Source of the DNA: CALBPI01 sp038531945
GTDB lineage: Bacteria; Pseudomonadota; Gammaproteobacteria; Steroidobacterales; Woeseiaceae
DNA length: 64,000 nucleotides
NCBI GenBank assembly: GCA_038531945.1
Contig: JBCBBH010000004.1
Span: 186,001-250,000 of the forward strand
Direction of reading: 5' to 3'
Position numbers and translations under genes: made by a program. Below, one piece after another: positions 17,455 to 25,494 of this stretch. How positions within the stretch are numbered: position 1 is the first letter of the stretch; each line of letters starts with the position of its first letter. Under the pieces are notes generated by a model. It worked only from the letters and a program-made list of their open reading frames with translations. It was not told the DNA's origin and made no database searches.

Positions 17455-17487
17455 ATGACCATCCTCATTTCTCTCTTAAGACGGGTT

Positions 17488-17530
17488 GGGTTAACCCGCC
17501 ATGATACCGTCTTCCGACAAAAGAAGTCAT
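17488..17530 (-). promoter_or_regulatory. guaB promoter with palindromic operator-like site
   Basis: On the minus strand ATGACT (-35, 17525-17530) is followed after 18 bp by TATCAT (-10, 17501-17506). A perfect 10-bp palindrome GGGTTAACCC (17488-17497) sits 3-12 bases after the -10 box, over the expected transcription start. It lies about 34 bases before the guaB ATG. Confidence 0.45.
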
Positions 17531-17570
17531 TGGCATTTCGAAGACCAGCCATCCGCGTTACTCTTCGGTC

Positions 17571-18956
17571 ATGCAGCCTTTGAATGGACAGCAAGGCACC
17601 GGCGAAGTCTGGCGCGTCAGCGATCTAAACCGGGAAGTTCGCACGCTGCTGGAGAATGGCTTTGGCACCGTCTGGGTGGAGGCCGAAATTTCGAATCTGG
17701 CACGGCCCGCCTCCGGGCACTTGTATTTCTCATTGAAGGACCCCAGCGCCCAACTTCGCGCTGCATTTTTCCGTCAAAGACAGCGCGGCAGCGTGCGCGA
17801 CCTTGCCAATGGCGATCAGGTACTCGTTCGTGGTCGGCTCAGCCTCTATGAGCCGCGTGGCGATTATCAGTTGATCGTCGAACACCTCGAACCGGCGGGC
17901 GAAGGCGCCCTGCGGTTGGCGTTCGAGCAACTCAAGCGAAAATTGGCAGCCGAGGGGCTGTTTTCCAGTGATCGCAAGCGATCGATTCCAACCTTTCCAC
18001 GACGTATTGGTGTCGTTACGTCGTCCTCCGGCGCCGCCGTGCGCGACGTTCTGAAGGTCCTTCGCCGTCGCATGCCGTCGATTCCAGTGCTGGTGTTTCC
18101 CTCCAGCGTTCAAGGCCAGGCAGCGCCACGAGAGCTTACGCAAGCCGTGCGAAGAGCCGATGCGCGTGCGGATTGCGATGTTCTGCTTTTGGTGCGTGGT
18201 GGCGGTTCGATGGAGGATCTCGCCGCCTTCAACGATGAAGCGCTGGCCCGCGCGATTTCCGATTGCACGACCCCAATCATCTCTGGCGTTGGCCACGAAA
18301 CCGATACAACGATTGCCGATTTTGTTGCAGACCTTGCAGCGCCCACGCCGAGCGCTGCCGCTGAGCTCGCGACGCCGGACGGTGAGGCACTCACACGAGC
18401 TCTGGAAGGCCTGCGACAGCGACTCGGTCGCGCGCAGCTGCGCCGCCTCCATCAGATCGCGCAACGCAGCGATTTTCTGAGCCACCGGCTGATGGTCGCC
18501 GGCCCGCACGCACGAGTCAGGCGTCAACAAACGCATCTCGGCGCAATCGCAGCGCGCCTACCGCGGGCACTCAAGGCGATTTGGCAGTCGGATCAGCAGC
18601 GTCTCAGACTTTTGAAGGCTCAGCTCAGCGCAGCTAGTCCGGCACGTCGCATCGAAAGACAGCGAGATCGGCTCAACTTTGCGAACAAGTCACTGATCAA
18701 CGAGCAACGCCAGCGGCTCGAAAGCCTGCGAGCAAGCCTCGCGTCCCATGCGCGTCAGCTAAATGCCATCAGCCCACTGGCGACCCTCGAACGCGGTTAC
18801 GCCGTGGTTCGCAATACTCAGAGTCAAACGGTACACCACATCTCTCAAATCGATGTCGATGATCGCGCGGAGGTACTGGTCAAAGGCGGGTCGTTCGATG
18901 CCACGATTACGGCGGTTCGAACGGAGGATGACGAGGAATCAGTCGTCGAACGATAG
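17571..18956 (+). CDS. xseA: Exodeoxyribonuclease VII large subunit
   Basis: A 461-residue subunit of the bidirectional single-strand-specific exonuclease. The N-terminal OB fold (about 10-110) shows 'WVEAEISNLARPASGHLYFSLKD'. The catalytic region has 'RIGVVTSSSGAAVRDVLKVL', 'LLVRGGGSMEDLAAFNDEALARAI' and 'PIISGVGHETDTTIADFVADLAAPTPSAAAELA'. A long helical region follows, and 'ISPLATLERGYAVV' near the end. The length fits the family. The small subunit gene xseB is not nearby, as is usual. It overlaps the convergent dioxygenase gene by 18 bases. Confidence 0.96.
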   Translation: MQPLNGQQGTGEVWRVSDLNREVRTLLENGFGTVWVEAEISNLARPASGHLYFSLKDPSAQLRAAFFRQRQRGSVRDLANGDQVLVRGRLSLYEPRGDYQLIVEHLEPAGEGALRLAFEQLKRKLAAEGLFSSDRKRSIPTFPRRIGVVTSSSGAAVRDVLKVLRRRMPSIPVLVFPSSVQGQAAPRELTQAVRRADARADCDVLLLVRGGGSMEDLAAFNDEALARAISDCTTPIISGVGHETDTTIADFVADLAAPTPSAAAELATPDGEALTRALEGLRQRLGRAQLRRLHQIAQRSDFLSHRLMVAGPHARVRRQQTHLGAIAARLPRALKAIWQSDQQRLRLLKAQLSAASPARRIERQRDRLNFANKSLINEQRQRLESLRASLASHARQLNAISPLATLERGYAVVRNTQSQTVHHISQIDVDDRAEVLVKGGSFDATITAVRTEDDEESVVER

Positions 18957-19532
18957 CGAGCGGAACACGCGCCGGTACCAATCCGTCTCTCCTTCACGAA
19001 CAAACACATGGCAATGATTCATGTCACCGCCATAGATATGAAGCGAGACTGCAGGCGTTCGATCACACGGATTGGCGATCAAGTGATACTCGTACGGCGG
19101 GATCAGGCAGCCGGCGCTGCCGATGCCGGCCATATAACTGTTGCGTGGCTCGAACCGGAATCTCTCGTTCGCGGCCTCAGTCTCCATCAGTTCGAACTGC
19201 TGTACATCGATTGTGCCGGCACAAACACCCTCGACACACCACATGCCCGCATGATCATGGATCGGTGTACTTTGGCACGCGCCCCAGGTCATCGCGACAA
19301 TCGAATAGCCACGTTCTGCATCTCGATGTAGCAACCGCCTCGCGTATCGATCGGTTCGCGGGCTCATCACCCCGACCGGTAACTCAAAAGCGTTGGTGCG
19401 AATCATTCGACATAAGTCGTTCTTGATCGTCTCGGTAATGTCGCTTTCACTATCGAGCTCGACGGCGGCATCTACGAGCTCGACCAGCGGCTGTAGCCCC
19501 GGATGAAGCAATTTTTCAGATGCTGCTACCAT
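18939..19532 (-). CDS. Cysteine dioxygenase-family cupin
   Basis: About 197 residues of a thiol-dioxygenase cupin. The iron site appears as 'STPIHDHAGMWCVEGV' (two His plus a Cys three residues after the second His) and 'AVSLHIYGGDMNHC' (third His). Such enzymes oxidise cysteine or 3-mercaptopropionate to sulfinic acids. The substrate cannot be told from the sequence. The frame is open upstream, but I chose the ATG at 19532, where family similarity begins. The next gene upstream is metX, suggesting a shared role in sulfur amino acid metabolism. Confidence 0.8.
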   Translation of the reverse strand: MVAASEKLLHPGLQPLVELVDAAVELDSESDITETIKNDLCRMIRTNAFELPVGVMSPRTDRYARRLLHRDAERGYSIVAMTWGACQSTPIHDHAGMWCVEGVCAGTIDVQQFELMETEAANERFRFEPRNSYMAGIGSAGCLIPPYEYHLIANPCDRTPAVSLHIYGGDMNHCHVFVREGETDWYRRVFRSLSFDD

Positions 19533-19599
19533 GACGCCATCATAACAAAACCAGCGACCGGCGCGCTGTCGATCGGCTCGCCTCGACGATGATTTTCGG

Positions 19600-20712
19600 T
19601 CACCCCAGGAACCAATCTCCGATGACCGGGCGGAACCGGTCCATGTCAACCAGAAACGAGTCATGGCCCTGGATCGACGGTAGCACCTCAAACCGAACGT
19701 CAGCCCCACTTGCCTGGAGAGCCTCAGACAATTCCGCTTGTTGCGCCACAGGGAACAGAATATCGCTGGTTACTCCGATCACCAGCGCGCGCGACAAACG
19801 CGTCTTCGCGAGCCCGCTGGTAACCGATCCGCCATAGTCCGCGACGTCAAACAGATCCATGGCTCGCGACAAGTAGAGGTAGCAGTTTGGGTCGAAGTCG
19901 CCCGTAAATTTTTCAGCATGCGCCTGCAGATAACTTTCGACCTCAAAGTCGATACAAAAGGGATCGTTGGCCTGGCGTTCCGCCGAAACCCGCTCGCGCC
20001 CGAAGCGCATCAACCACTCCTCTGCGGATCGGTAGGAAATCATGCCGAGTTTACGTGCCATTTTCATACCGAGGGTCGGCCCGTCGCCCGCGTAGTGTCC
20101 AGCACGCCACTCCGGGTCGCGTCGAACCATCTCCCGTTGCAGCGACCGAAGTGCGATCGCAAAAGGTGCCGCTCGCGCGGCCGACGACACAGATACCAGC
20201 GACCCGGCGCGATCCGGAAACCGGATCGAGAATGCCAGTGCTGTCATCCCGCCCATCGAACAGCCCACAACCGTATGCACTTGCTCAATACCCAGATGAT
20301 CCAGAACCAGCGCGCTGCCCGTCGCAAGATCCTCGAGCGACAACACAGGGAAGTTCGTGCGATAAAGCTCACCCGTGTCCGGCTCCGGACTGGCAGGACC
20401 CGTCGAGCCGAAACAACTACCGATTGAATTGACACAGACAACGAAAAATCGGTCTGTATCGATTGGCCGCCCAGGTCCAACCATCTCCTCCCACCACCCT
20501 GGAGAAGGGTCCGCCGGTGATGAAGCTGCGTGCGCAGAGGGCGACAGCCCGGTAAACAATAGAACGGTATTGTCACCGCGTTCGTTGCGCTGCCCCCAAG
20601 TTTCATAGGCCAGAATCGGCGACGCCAATGAACCACCCCGGTGCATGGCCAACGTATCCGGATGCTGATAAAGCTGCCTGGCACCAGCTGATTTCGACCT
20701 GACCTGGCTCAT
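19600..20712 (-). CDS. metX: MetX-family homoserine/serine O-acyltransferase
   Basis: A 370-residue alpha/beta-hydrolase acyltransferase. The nucleophile elbow is 'VVGCSMGGMTALAFSIRFP', the catalytic Asp lies in 'VIGVTSDILFPVAQQAEL', and the His in 'IQGHDSFLVD'. Early blocks 'YETWG' and 'LFTGLSPSAHA' fit MetX. Family members acylate homoserine with acetyl- or succinyl-CoA. The substrate loop here is 'NSIGSCFGSTGPAS' rather than the usual GGCxGTTGPSS type, so the true acceptor (homoserine or serine) is open. The start is the ATG at 20712, not the longer upstream frame. The M48 protease gene ends 10 bases upstream. Confidence 0.85.
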   Translation of the reverse strand: MSQVRSKSAGARQLYQHPDTLAMHRGGSLASPILAYETWGQRNERGDNTVLLFTGLSPSAHAASSPADPSPGWWEEMVGPGRPIDTDRFFVVCVNSIGSCFGSTGPASPEPDTGELYRTNFPVLSLEDLATGSALVLDHLGIEQVHTVVGCSMGGMTALAFSIRFPDRAGSLVSVSSAARAAPFAIALRSLQREMVRRDPEWRAGHYAGDGPTLGMKMARKLGMISYRSAEEWLMRFGRERVSAERQANDPFCIDFEVESYLQAHAEKFTGDFDPNCYLYLSRAMDLFDVADYGGSVTSGLAKTRLSRALVIGVTSDILFPVAQQAELSEALQASGADVRFEVLPSIQGHDSFLVDMDRFRPVIGDWFLG

Positions 20713-20722
20713 AAGTATTCGG

Positions 20723-21499
20723 TCATTGCCGCCCGCAGTATTCCGCGCGGACCTGCAGTGCTTCCGGCATCCAGGTTTGGAACTGCGCAGACCGGGTCTC
20801 AGGTGCGGGATGCGTTGATGAAAACTCCGACGGCCGCTGGCCCCCGCCGCTCGCGCCCATACGCTCCCAGAGCAAAGGTGCCTCAGCCGGATCAAAACAA
20901 GCACGCGCGGCAAGGATCAATCCGATGTAATCAGCTTCGGATTCATGCTTGCGCGAGAACGGCAGCAACACGCCATACTGCGCACCAACTCCGAGTGCTC
21001 CCATGACGGCGCGCTGCGTGCCAACATCCATGTCGCCGATTGCCATCGATGCGGCCATGCTGCCCATCTGGACCAATTTCTGGCGTGCCATGCGCTCCGC
21101 CCCATGGCGCGCCAGCGCGTGCGCCACCTCATGCCCCATGATGACTGCCAGCCCGTCCGTATTCTCGGCGACGGGCAAAATCCCGGTATAGATCGCCACT
21201 TTACCGCCCGGCAATGCGAACGCATTGGCCTGGTTGGAGCGGATCAGATTGAATTCCCAATTGAAGCCTGGGTCCATATCCCGAGCAGCTACCGCGATGC
21301 GGCGACCGATCTCTCGAACCAACTCAACCTCGCGACCGCTTGTCACCACGGCGGACTGACCGAGTATTTCTTGGTAGGAGCGAAATCCAAGCGCCATCTC
21401 TTCGTCGCGGCTGAGATCGACGATCTGGCTGCGACCTGTGAGCGGTACTTCTTCCTGATTTGAGATGTAGTACCACGCAAAATACACCGCGAAACCCAC
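20723..21499 (-). CDS. M48 family zinc metalloprotease
   Basis: About 258 residues. A membrane segment at the very start ('GFAVYFAWYYI') is followed by a periplasmic M48 peptidase domain. The zinc site is 'VIMGHEVAHALARHGAERM' (HEXXH) and the third ligand is the Glu in 'KHESEADYIGL'. It resembles the E. coli LoiP/YggG group, which acts in outer-membrane protein quality control. The only conventional start is the GTG at 21499. However, the frame is open for about 25 more codons encoding a basic stretch, so the real N-terminus may be longer. The C-terminus ends shortly before metX. Confidence 0.88.
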   Translation of the reverse strand: MGFAVYFAWYYISNQEEVPLTGRSQIVDLSRDEEMALGFRSYQEILGQSAVVTSGREVELVREIGRRIAVAARDMDPGFNWEFNLIRSNQANAFALPGGKVAIYTGILPVAENTDGLAVIMGHEVAHALARHGAERMARQKLVQMGSMAASMAIGDMDVGTQRAVMGALGVGAQYGVLLPFSRKHESEADYIGLILAARACFDPAEAPLLWERMGASGGGQRPSEFSSTHPAPETRSAQFQTWMPEALQVRAEYCGRQ

Positions 21500-21573
21500 G
21501 ACCGGAAGCAGACGCAGGAAGCCCGCCGAACCGCGCCGAACCCGGCGCGGTCCGCGATTGCCGTAACGGTAAT

Positions 21574-22128
21574 TCAGAGGAACTTTTTCGCGAGACCCAG
21601 CAAACCACCGACGGCGGAGCTGTCATTGTCCTTATCGAGAAAAGCACCAAGCAAACTGGCCGCAGGTGACTGCTGCTGTGAGCCGCCACCGAGAAGCGAT
21701 GCAAGTGCGCCGCCTTTGCTTTCCTTGCTCAGCGTGCCCATTGCCATCGTCGCAACCATCGGCAGCATTTTCTTCAGAATGCCGACATCGAGACCGGTCT
21801 TTTCTGCCGCCTGCGATGCAACCTGACGGCTGACGTCTTTGCTACCAAGGAGGTGGCCCAGAATGTTATTGCCATCCGAAATTGCCGAGCTTTGAACGAC
21901 GCGTTCAGGCCGCTCGATATACTGATCATGGCCGCCGCGTTGCAGTGCACCCAGTAACGATTCAAGACCATTTGGTTTTTCGACGTTCTGCTTCATGCCT
22001 TGCGTCAGAGCCGGCAGTAGCTGTGCGATCGCCGCACCTGCCTGGCCCTCTTCAAGGTTCAACGAACCGGCGACTTGCTTAACAAGCCCACCGCTGTTCG
22101 ATTTCAAGATAGTTTCCAGAATACTCAT
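21574..22128 (-). CDS. DUF937 domain protein (YidB-like)
   Basis: This 184-residue cytoplasmic protein is rich in Gly, Ala, Gln and Leu. Repeated features are 'AGAAIAQLLPALTQGMKQN', 'NNILGHLLGSKDVSRQVASQAAEKTGLDVGILKKMLPMVATMAMGTLSK' (a stretch typical of DUF937) and a C-terminal 'GGLLGLAKKFL'. E. coli YidB is in the family; function unknown. It ends about 75 bases upstream of the M48 start, and its stop overlaps the potential N-terminal extension of that gene. Confidence 0.8.
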   Translation of the reverse strand: MSILETILKSNSGGLVKQVAGSLNLEEGQAGAAIAQLLPALTQGMKQNVEKPNGLESLLGALQRGGHDQYIERPERVVQSSAISDGNNILGHLLGSKDVSRQVASQAAEKTGLDVGILKKMLPMVATMAMGTLSKESKGGALASLLGGGSQQQSPAASLLGAFLDKDNDSSAVGGLLGLAKKFL

Positions 22129-22180
22129 GATTCCTCATCCCCAATCTAATCAACATATTCTCTGACGAGTCTAGCACGCC

Positions 22181-22208
22181 AAAAGTCACATTCTGCAAGC
22201 AGTTGTGA
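22181..22208 (-). terminator. Weak hairpin terminator after der
   Basis: Twenty-two bases past the der stop the minus strand reads TCACA-A-CTGC-TT-GCAG-AA-TGTGA followed by CTTTT. The two nested arms can fold, but the loop is small and the T-run short. It may end the hisS-der transcript or serve as a protein-binding dyad. Confidence 0.35.
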
Positions 22209-22229
22209 TTCCAAACAAAAATGAAAGGC

Positions 22230-23615
22230 CTATTTCTTTACATGCTTTATCAATCGCTTACGCTTAGCTTCTTGACGTGGTGTTAACTTGTTTCGCCGAC
22301 CTTCGTAAGGATTTTTCCCGGACTTGAGCTGCAAACGAACCGGTGTGCCTCGCAAATCGAAACGTTTGCGGAAATGATTGATCAGATAACGCCGATAAGC
22401 TGCCGCCAGACGTTCTGCCTGGTTGCCATGGATCACAATGACGGGTGGGTTTCGTCCGCCTTGATGGGCGTAGCGTAAACGTGGCCGCCGTCCGCGCGAC
22501 AACGGCGGTGGATGAGCGATGGTCGCAGCCTCAAGACTCTCCGTCAGAGCTGCGGTTGGCAGATCACGGCAGGCGGCAGCATGAACTCTGTCGACCTCCT
22601 TCATCAGTTTGCCGACACCACTGCCATGCAACGCCGAAATAAAGTGTCGTGGGGCAAAGTCTGTGAAGCCGACCTTGCGTTCCAGGCCATCGTGCAACGC
22701 GCGACGGCGGTCCGCGTCCAGTCCGTCCCATTTGTTGACAGTCAAAACCAACGCTTTGCCGCGCTCGATAACAAGACTCAACAACGAGACATCCTGGTCT
22801 GTGACCCCTTCTCGCGCATCCAGGACCACAATCGCAACATTGCTCGATTCCAGCGATTGCAGGGTTTTAATGATGCTGAATTTTTCGATCGTTTCACGAA
22901 CACGACCGCGACGGCGCACACCGGCGGTATCGACTAACGTGTAGTGCTTGCCACCACTTTCAAACGGCACTGCCACACTATCTCGAGTTGTGCCCGGGCG
23001 GTCGAATGCGACCAAACGCTCCTCACCCAATAGCCGGTTGATCAATGTGGACTTACCTACGTTCGGTCGACCGATAACGCTCACGGTGACGCCGGCGGGA
23101 CCTTCGGACGAGGTTTCCGGTTCGTCGGGACAACGTGCGAGCACATACTCCATGAGCGCGGCCACCCGATCTCCATGGGCCGCAGAGATAATGGCAGGGT
23201 CACCAAGACCCAACGCATAGAAGTCCGCCGCTGCCGTTTCGCTGTCGAGGCCTTCAGCCTTGTTGACGGCAAGCACCAGATGATCGGTCTGCTTGCGCAA
23301 CATGCCCGCGATTTCATGGTCGCCGGTCAGGACCCCCTGCCGGGCATCAACTAAAAAGATAACGACGTCGGCTTCTTCGATGGCCGCCATCGCCTGCGAT
23401 TGCATTAATGACTCGACGCCGTCTTGAGCGCCTGCAAGCCCACCCGTGTCGACGACCAAATAGGGACGAGGCCCAACTTTGCCAAACCCGTACTGACGAT
23501 CCCGCGTCAAACCCGCGTAGTCGGCCACCAACGCATCACGAGTCTTGGTCAGTCGGTTGAATAGCGTCGACTTGCCGACGTTGGGGCGACCGACAAGGGC
23601 GATAACCGGGAGCAT
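22230..23615 (-). CDS. der: Ribosome biogenesis GTPase Der (EngA)
   Basis: A 461-residue double GTPase needed for 50S subunit assembly. Two G domains are visible: G1 'GRPNVGKSTLFNRL' at residue 8 and 'GRPNVGKSTLINRL' near 182. There are two G3 'DTGG'/'DTAG' boxes and two G4 'NKAEG'/'NKWDG' boxes. The C-terminal KH-like domain shows 'PPVIVIHGNQAERLAAAYRRYLINHFRKRFDLRGTPVRL' with a Lys/Arg-rich tail. It follows bamB directly (3-base gap), as in E. coli. Confidence 0.97.
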   Translation of the reverse strand: MLPVIALVGRPNVGKSTLFNRLTKTRDALVADYAGLTRDRQYGFGKVGPRPYLVVDTGGLAGAQDGVESLMQSQAMAAIEEADVVIFLVDARQGVLTGDHEIAGMLRKQTDHLVLAVNKAEGLDSETAAADFYALGLGDPAIISAAHGDRVAALMEYVLARCPDEPETSSEGPAGVTVSVIGRPNVGKSTLINRLLGEERLVAFDRPGTTRDSVAVPFESGGKHYTLVDTAGVRRRGRVRETIEKFSIIKTLQSLESSNVAIVVLDAREGVTDQDVSLLSLVIERGKALVLTVNKWDGLDADRRRALHDGLERKVGFTDFAPRHFISALHGSGVGKLMKEVDRVHAAACRDLPTAALTESLEAATIAHPPPLSRGRRPRLRYAHQGGRNPPVIVIHGNQAERLAAAYRRYLINHFRKRFDLRGTPVRLQLKSGKNPYEGRRNKLTPRQEAKRKRLIKHVKK

Positions 23616-23618
23616 AGC

Positions 23619-24800
23619 TTACTCGCTGTCAGCTCGGATAATCTCGAACCCGGCGAGCTGTCCCTTGACGTTCTGCACATACATCGTGTTACCCATCACA
23701 TAAGGCCGCATGATGATCGGATCGCTGCCCACCTTCGCGCGTCCGGCAATGACGCCCGTGCGTGCGCTCAGTAGATGCACATAACCTTCAAAGTCGCAGA
23801 CAACAACATATTCGCCGAACACAACGGGAGCGGTCAGCTTACGCCGCAAGAACTTATCGGTGCTCCACTGCTGCGCCCCGTTGGTTCGTCCCAACGCGAC
23901 CACCCGGTCATTGTCCAGGGTGATATAAACACTTCCGTAGTCGAGACCGACGCCAGCATAACTCGACAAATCACGTGCCCACAGCGCCTGTCCAGACTCT
24001 GCAGCGATAGCCGCCGTCCGAGATTGAAAACCGGACAGGTAGAGGTCGTTACCCGAAGCTGCAATCGCTCCATCAGAGTCGACCATACGCTCAATATCCG
24101 TGCGACCCGCAGGTATACCAAGTGGCAAATCCCAGGCAACTTCGCCGGACGTTTGACTCGCCGCGACGATCCGGCCGTTGTCGAAACCGGCAACCACCAG
24201 TGTGCCTACTATGACCGGCTCGCTGACACCTCTCTGCGTCAAGGCAGGTACAGGCTGCTCGACAAACCACTGTTCCGTGCCACTGCGACCGTCTAAGGCC
24301 ACCAGACGTCCGTCCACCGTGCGCAGGAAGACGCGGTTTCCGCCAAGCACAGGCGGCGCCAGCACTTCGCCGGAAATGTTCCGTTCCCAAAGCGGTTCGC
24401 CATCCAGGGCGTTAAGCGCTGCGACAACGCCATCGCGACCCGCGACGACCACACGCCCGTCGCCAACCCCCGGCCCTGCCGACAGCAGGCGTCCAACGTT
24501 CTGACTCCAAACGCGCTCTGATGTCTCAGCATCGAAGGCGGTGACCACACCTTCTGCATTCGCTACATAAACCCTGGCGCCATCACCGAGCGGCCGAAGT
24601 GCCAGGCGCAGCCGTTCGCCACCTTTGCCAATGCCGGTATTCAAGACCCGGCGAAGCTGGACCGACGGATTCAAATCCTCAAGCGGCGTTGGCGGCTCAA
24701 CCGCTTCGTCGTCATCCCCGCCGAAAATTGAGCACCCAGCAAGACTCGCCAAAAAGACCACGAGCAGAAAACGGCCAGCCGCCGGCAGGAAAACTGTCAT
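23619..24800 (-). CDS. bamB: Outer membrane assembly lipoprotein BamB
   Basis: A 393-residue lipoprotein subunit of the BAM complex that inserts outer-membrane beta-barrels. The signal peptide ends in the lipobox LAGC ('FLLVVFLASLAGCSIFGG'). The body is an eight-bladed PQQ/WD-like propeller with repeated 'VYVANAEGVVTAFDAETSERVWSQNVG', 'VVAALNALDGEPLWERNI' and 'GRLVALDGRSGTEQWF' units. The order der-bamB-yfgM-hisS is the conserved one. Its ATG overlaps the yfgM stop (ATGA). Confidence 0.96.
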   Translation of the reverse strand: MTVFLPAAGRFLLVVFLASLAGCSIFGGDDDEAVEPPTPLEDLNPSVQLRRVLNTGIGKGGERLRLALRPLGDGARVYVANAEGVVTAFDAETSERVWSQNVGRLLSAGPGVGDGRVVVAGRDGVVAALNALDGEPLWERNISGEVLAPPVLGGNRVFLRTVDGRLVALDGRSGTEQWFVEQPVPALTQRGVSEPVIVGTLVVAGFDNGRIVAASQTSGEVAWDLPLGIPAGRTDIERMVDSDGAIAASGNDLYLSGFQSRTAAIAAESGQALWARDLSSYAGVGLDYGSVYITLDNDRVVALGRTNGAQQWSTDKFLRRKLTAPVVFGEYVVVCDFEGYVHLLSARTGVIAGRAKVGSDPIIMRPYVMGNTMYVQNVKGQLAGFEIIRADSE

Positions 24801-25462
24801 GATGCTTCGTCGGACTCCGGCGTTGCCAGGCTGGCACGCTTCATTTCCACCATGCCGGCGTCGATGACCGGCGGTGAACCTGGGTCACTCAACGCATCCG
24901 AGTAGGCTGCGCGCGCTTCCGCGTCGCGACCCGCTTTGCGCAGGATATCGCCGCGAAGCTCACTCACAGCGGATGCGTAGCGCGAGCCGGATATCGCATC
25001 GAGCGTCGCGAGCGCAGCGTCACCATTTTCCCGATACAGCTGAACTCGTGCGAGTCTCAATCCGATGATCGCCTGCTCCGGCTGCCCTCGACTTGCTTGG
25101 AATACAGCATCCAGCAGAGATTCGGCTTCTTCCATTTCGCCGCGCTGAACGTGTAACGCGGCGAGCTGAAGCTGCCCTTGCGTCACGTACGGGGAACCGG
25201 CGTGTTCATCCTGCAGTGCGGTGACGGCCTGTTTGAGGAGCGTCAAATCGGCAGCAGCCGACGCTTCCGCTGCCTTGTCAAACTGGGCACTGGCTGCCAT
25301 AGCCGCCGAATCCTTGCTCGCTTGCCACTGGTTCCAGCCGAAAAGCCCGGCACCACCCAGCGCGATTCCGGCGATGATCGCTTTGCCATTCTCCGCCCAC
25401 CAGGACTTGAGCCGCTCAAGTTGTTGATCTTCTGTAAGGTCGTCCACGGTATTTCCCGACAC
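24797..25462 (-). CDS. yfgM: YfgM family membrane-anchored TPR protein
   Basis: A 221-residue protein with a cytoplasmic start 'LTEDQQLERLKSWWAENGKAIIAGIALGGAGLFGWNQW', which contains one membrane helix (about 30-46). A periplasmic TPR-like helical domain follows. YfgM in E. coli binds the Sec translocon with PpiD and passes clients to periplasmic chaperones. It sits between hisS and bamB, the conserved place. The 4-base overlap with bamB suggests coupled translation. Confidence 0.92.
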   Translation of the reverse strand: MSGNTVDDLTEDQQLERLKSWWAENGKAIIAGIALGGAGLFGWNQWQASKDSAAMAASAQFDKAAEASAAADLTLLKQAVTALQDEHAGSPYVTQGQLQLAALHVQRGEMEEAESLLDAVFQASRGQPEQAIIGLRLARVQLYRENGDAALATLDAISGSRYASAVSELRGDILRKAGRDAEARAAYSDALSDPGSPPVIDAGMVEMKRASLATPESDEAS

Positions 25463-25494
25463 AAAAGCTCGCTATTTTAGCAGTCTCGCTGCAC

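Noticed and set aside
17730..18536. 268-codon minus-strand frame inside xseA
   Set aside because: It is antisense to a well-supported gene and has no recognisable motif.
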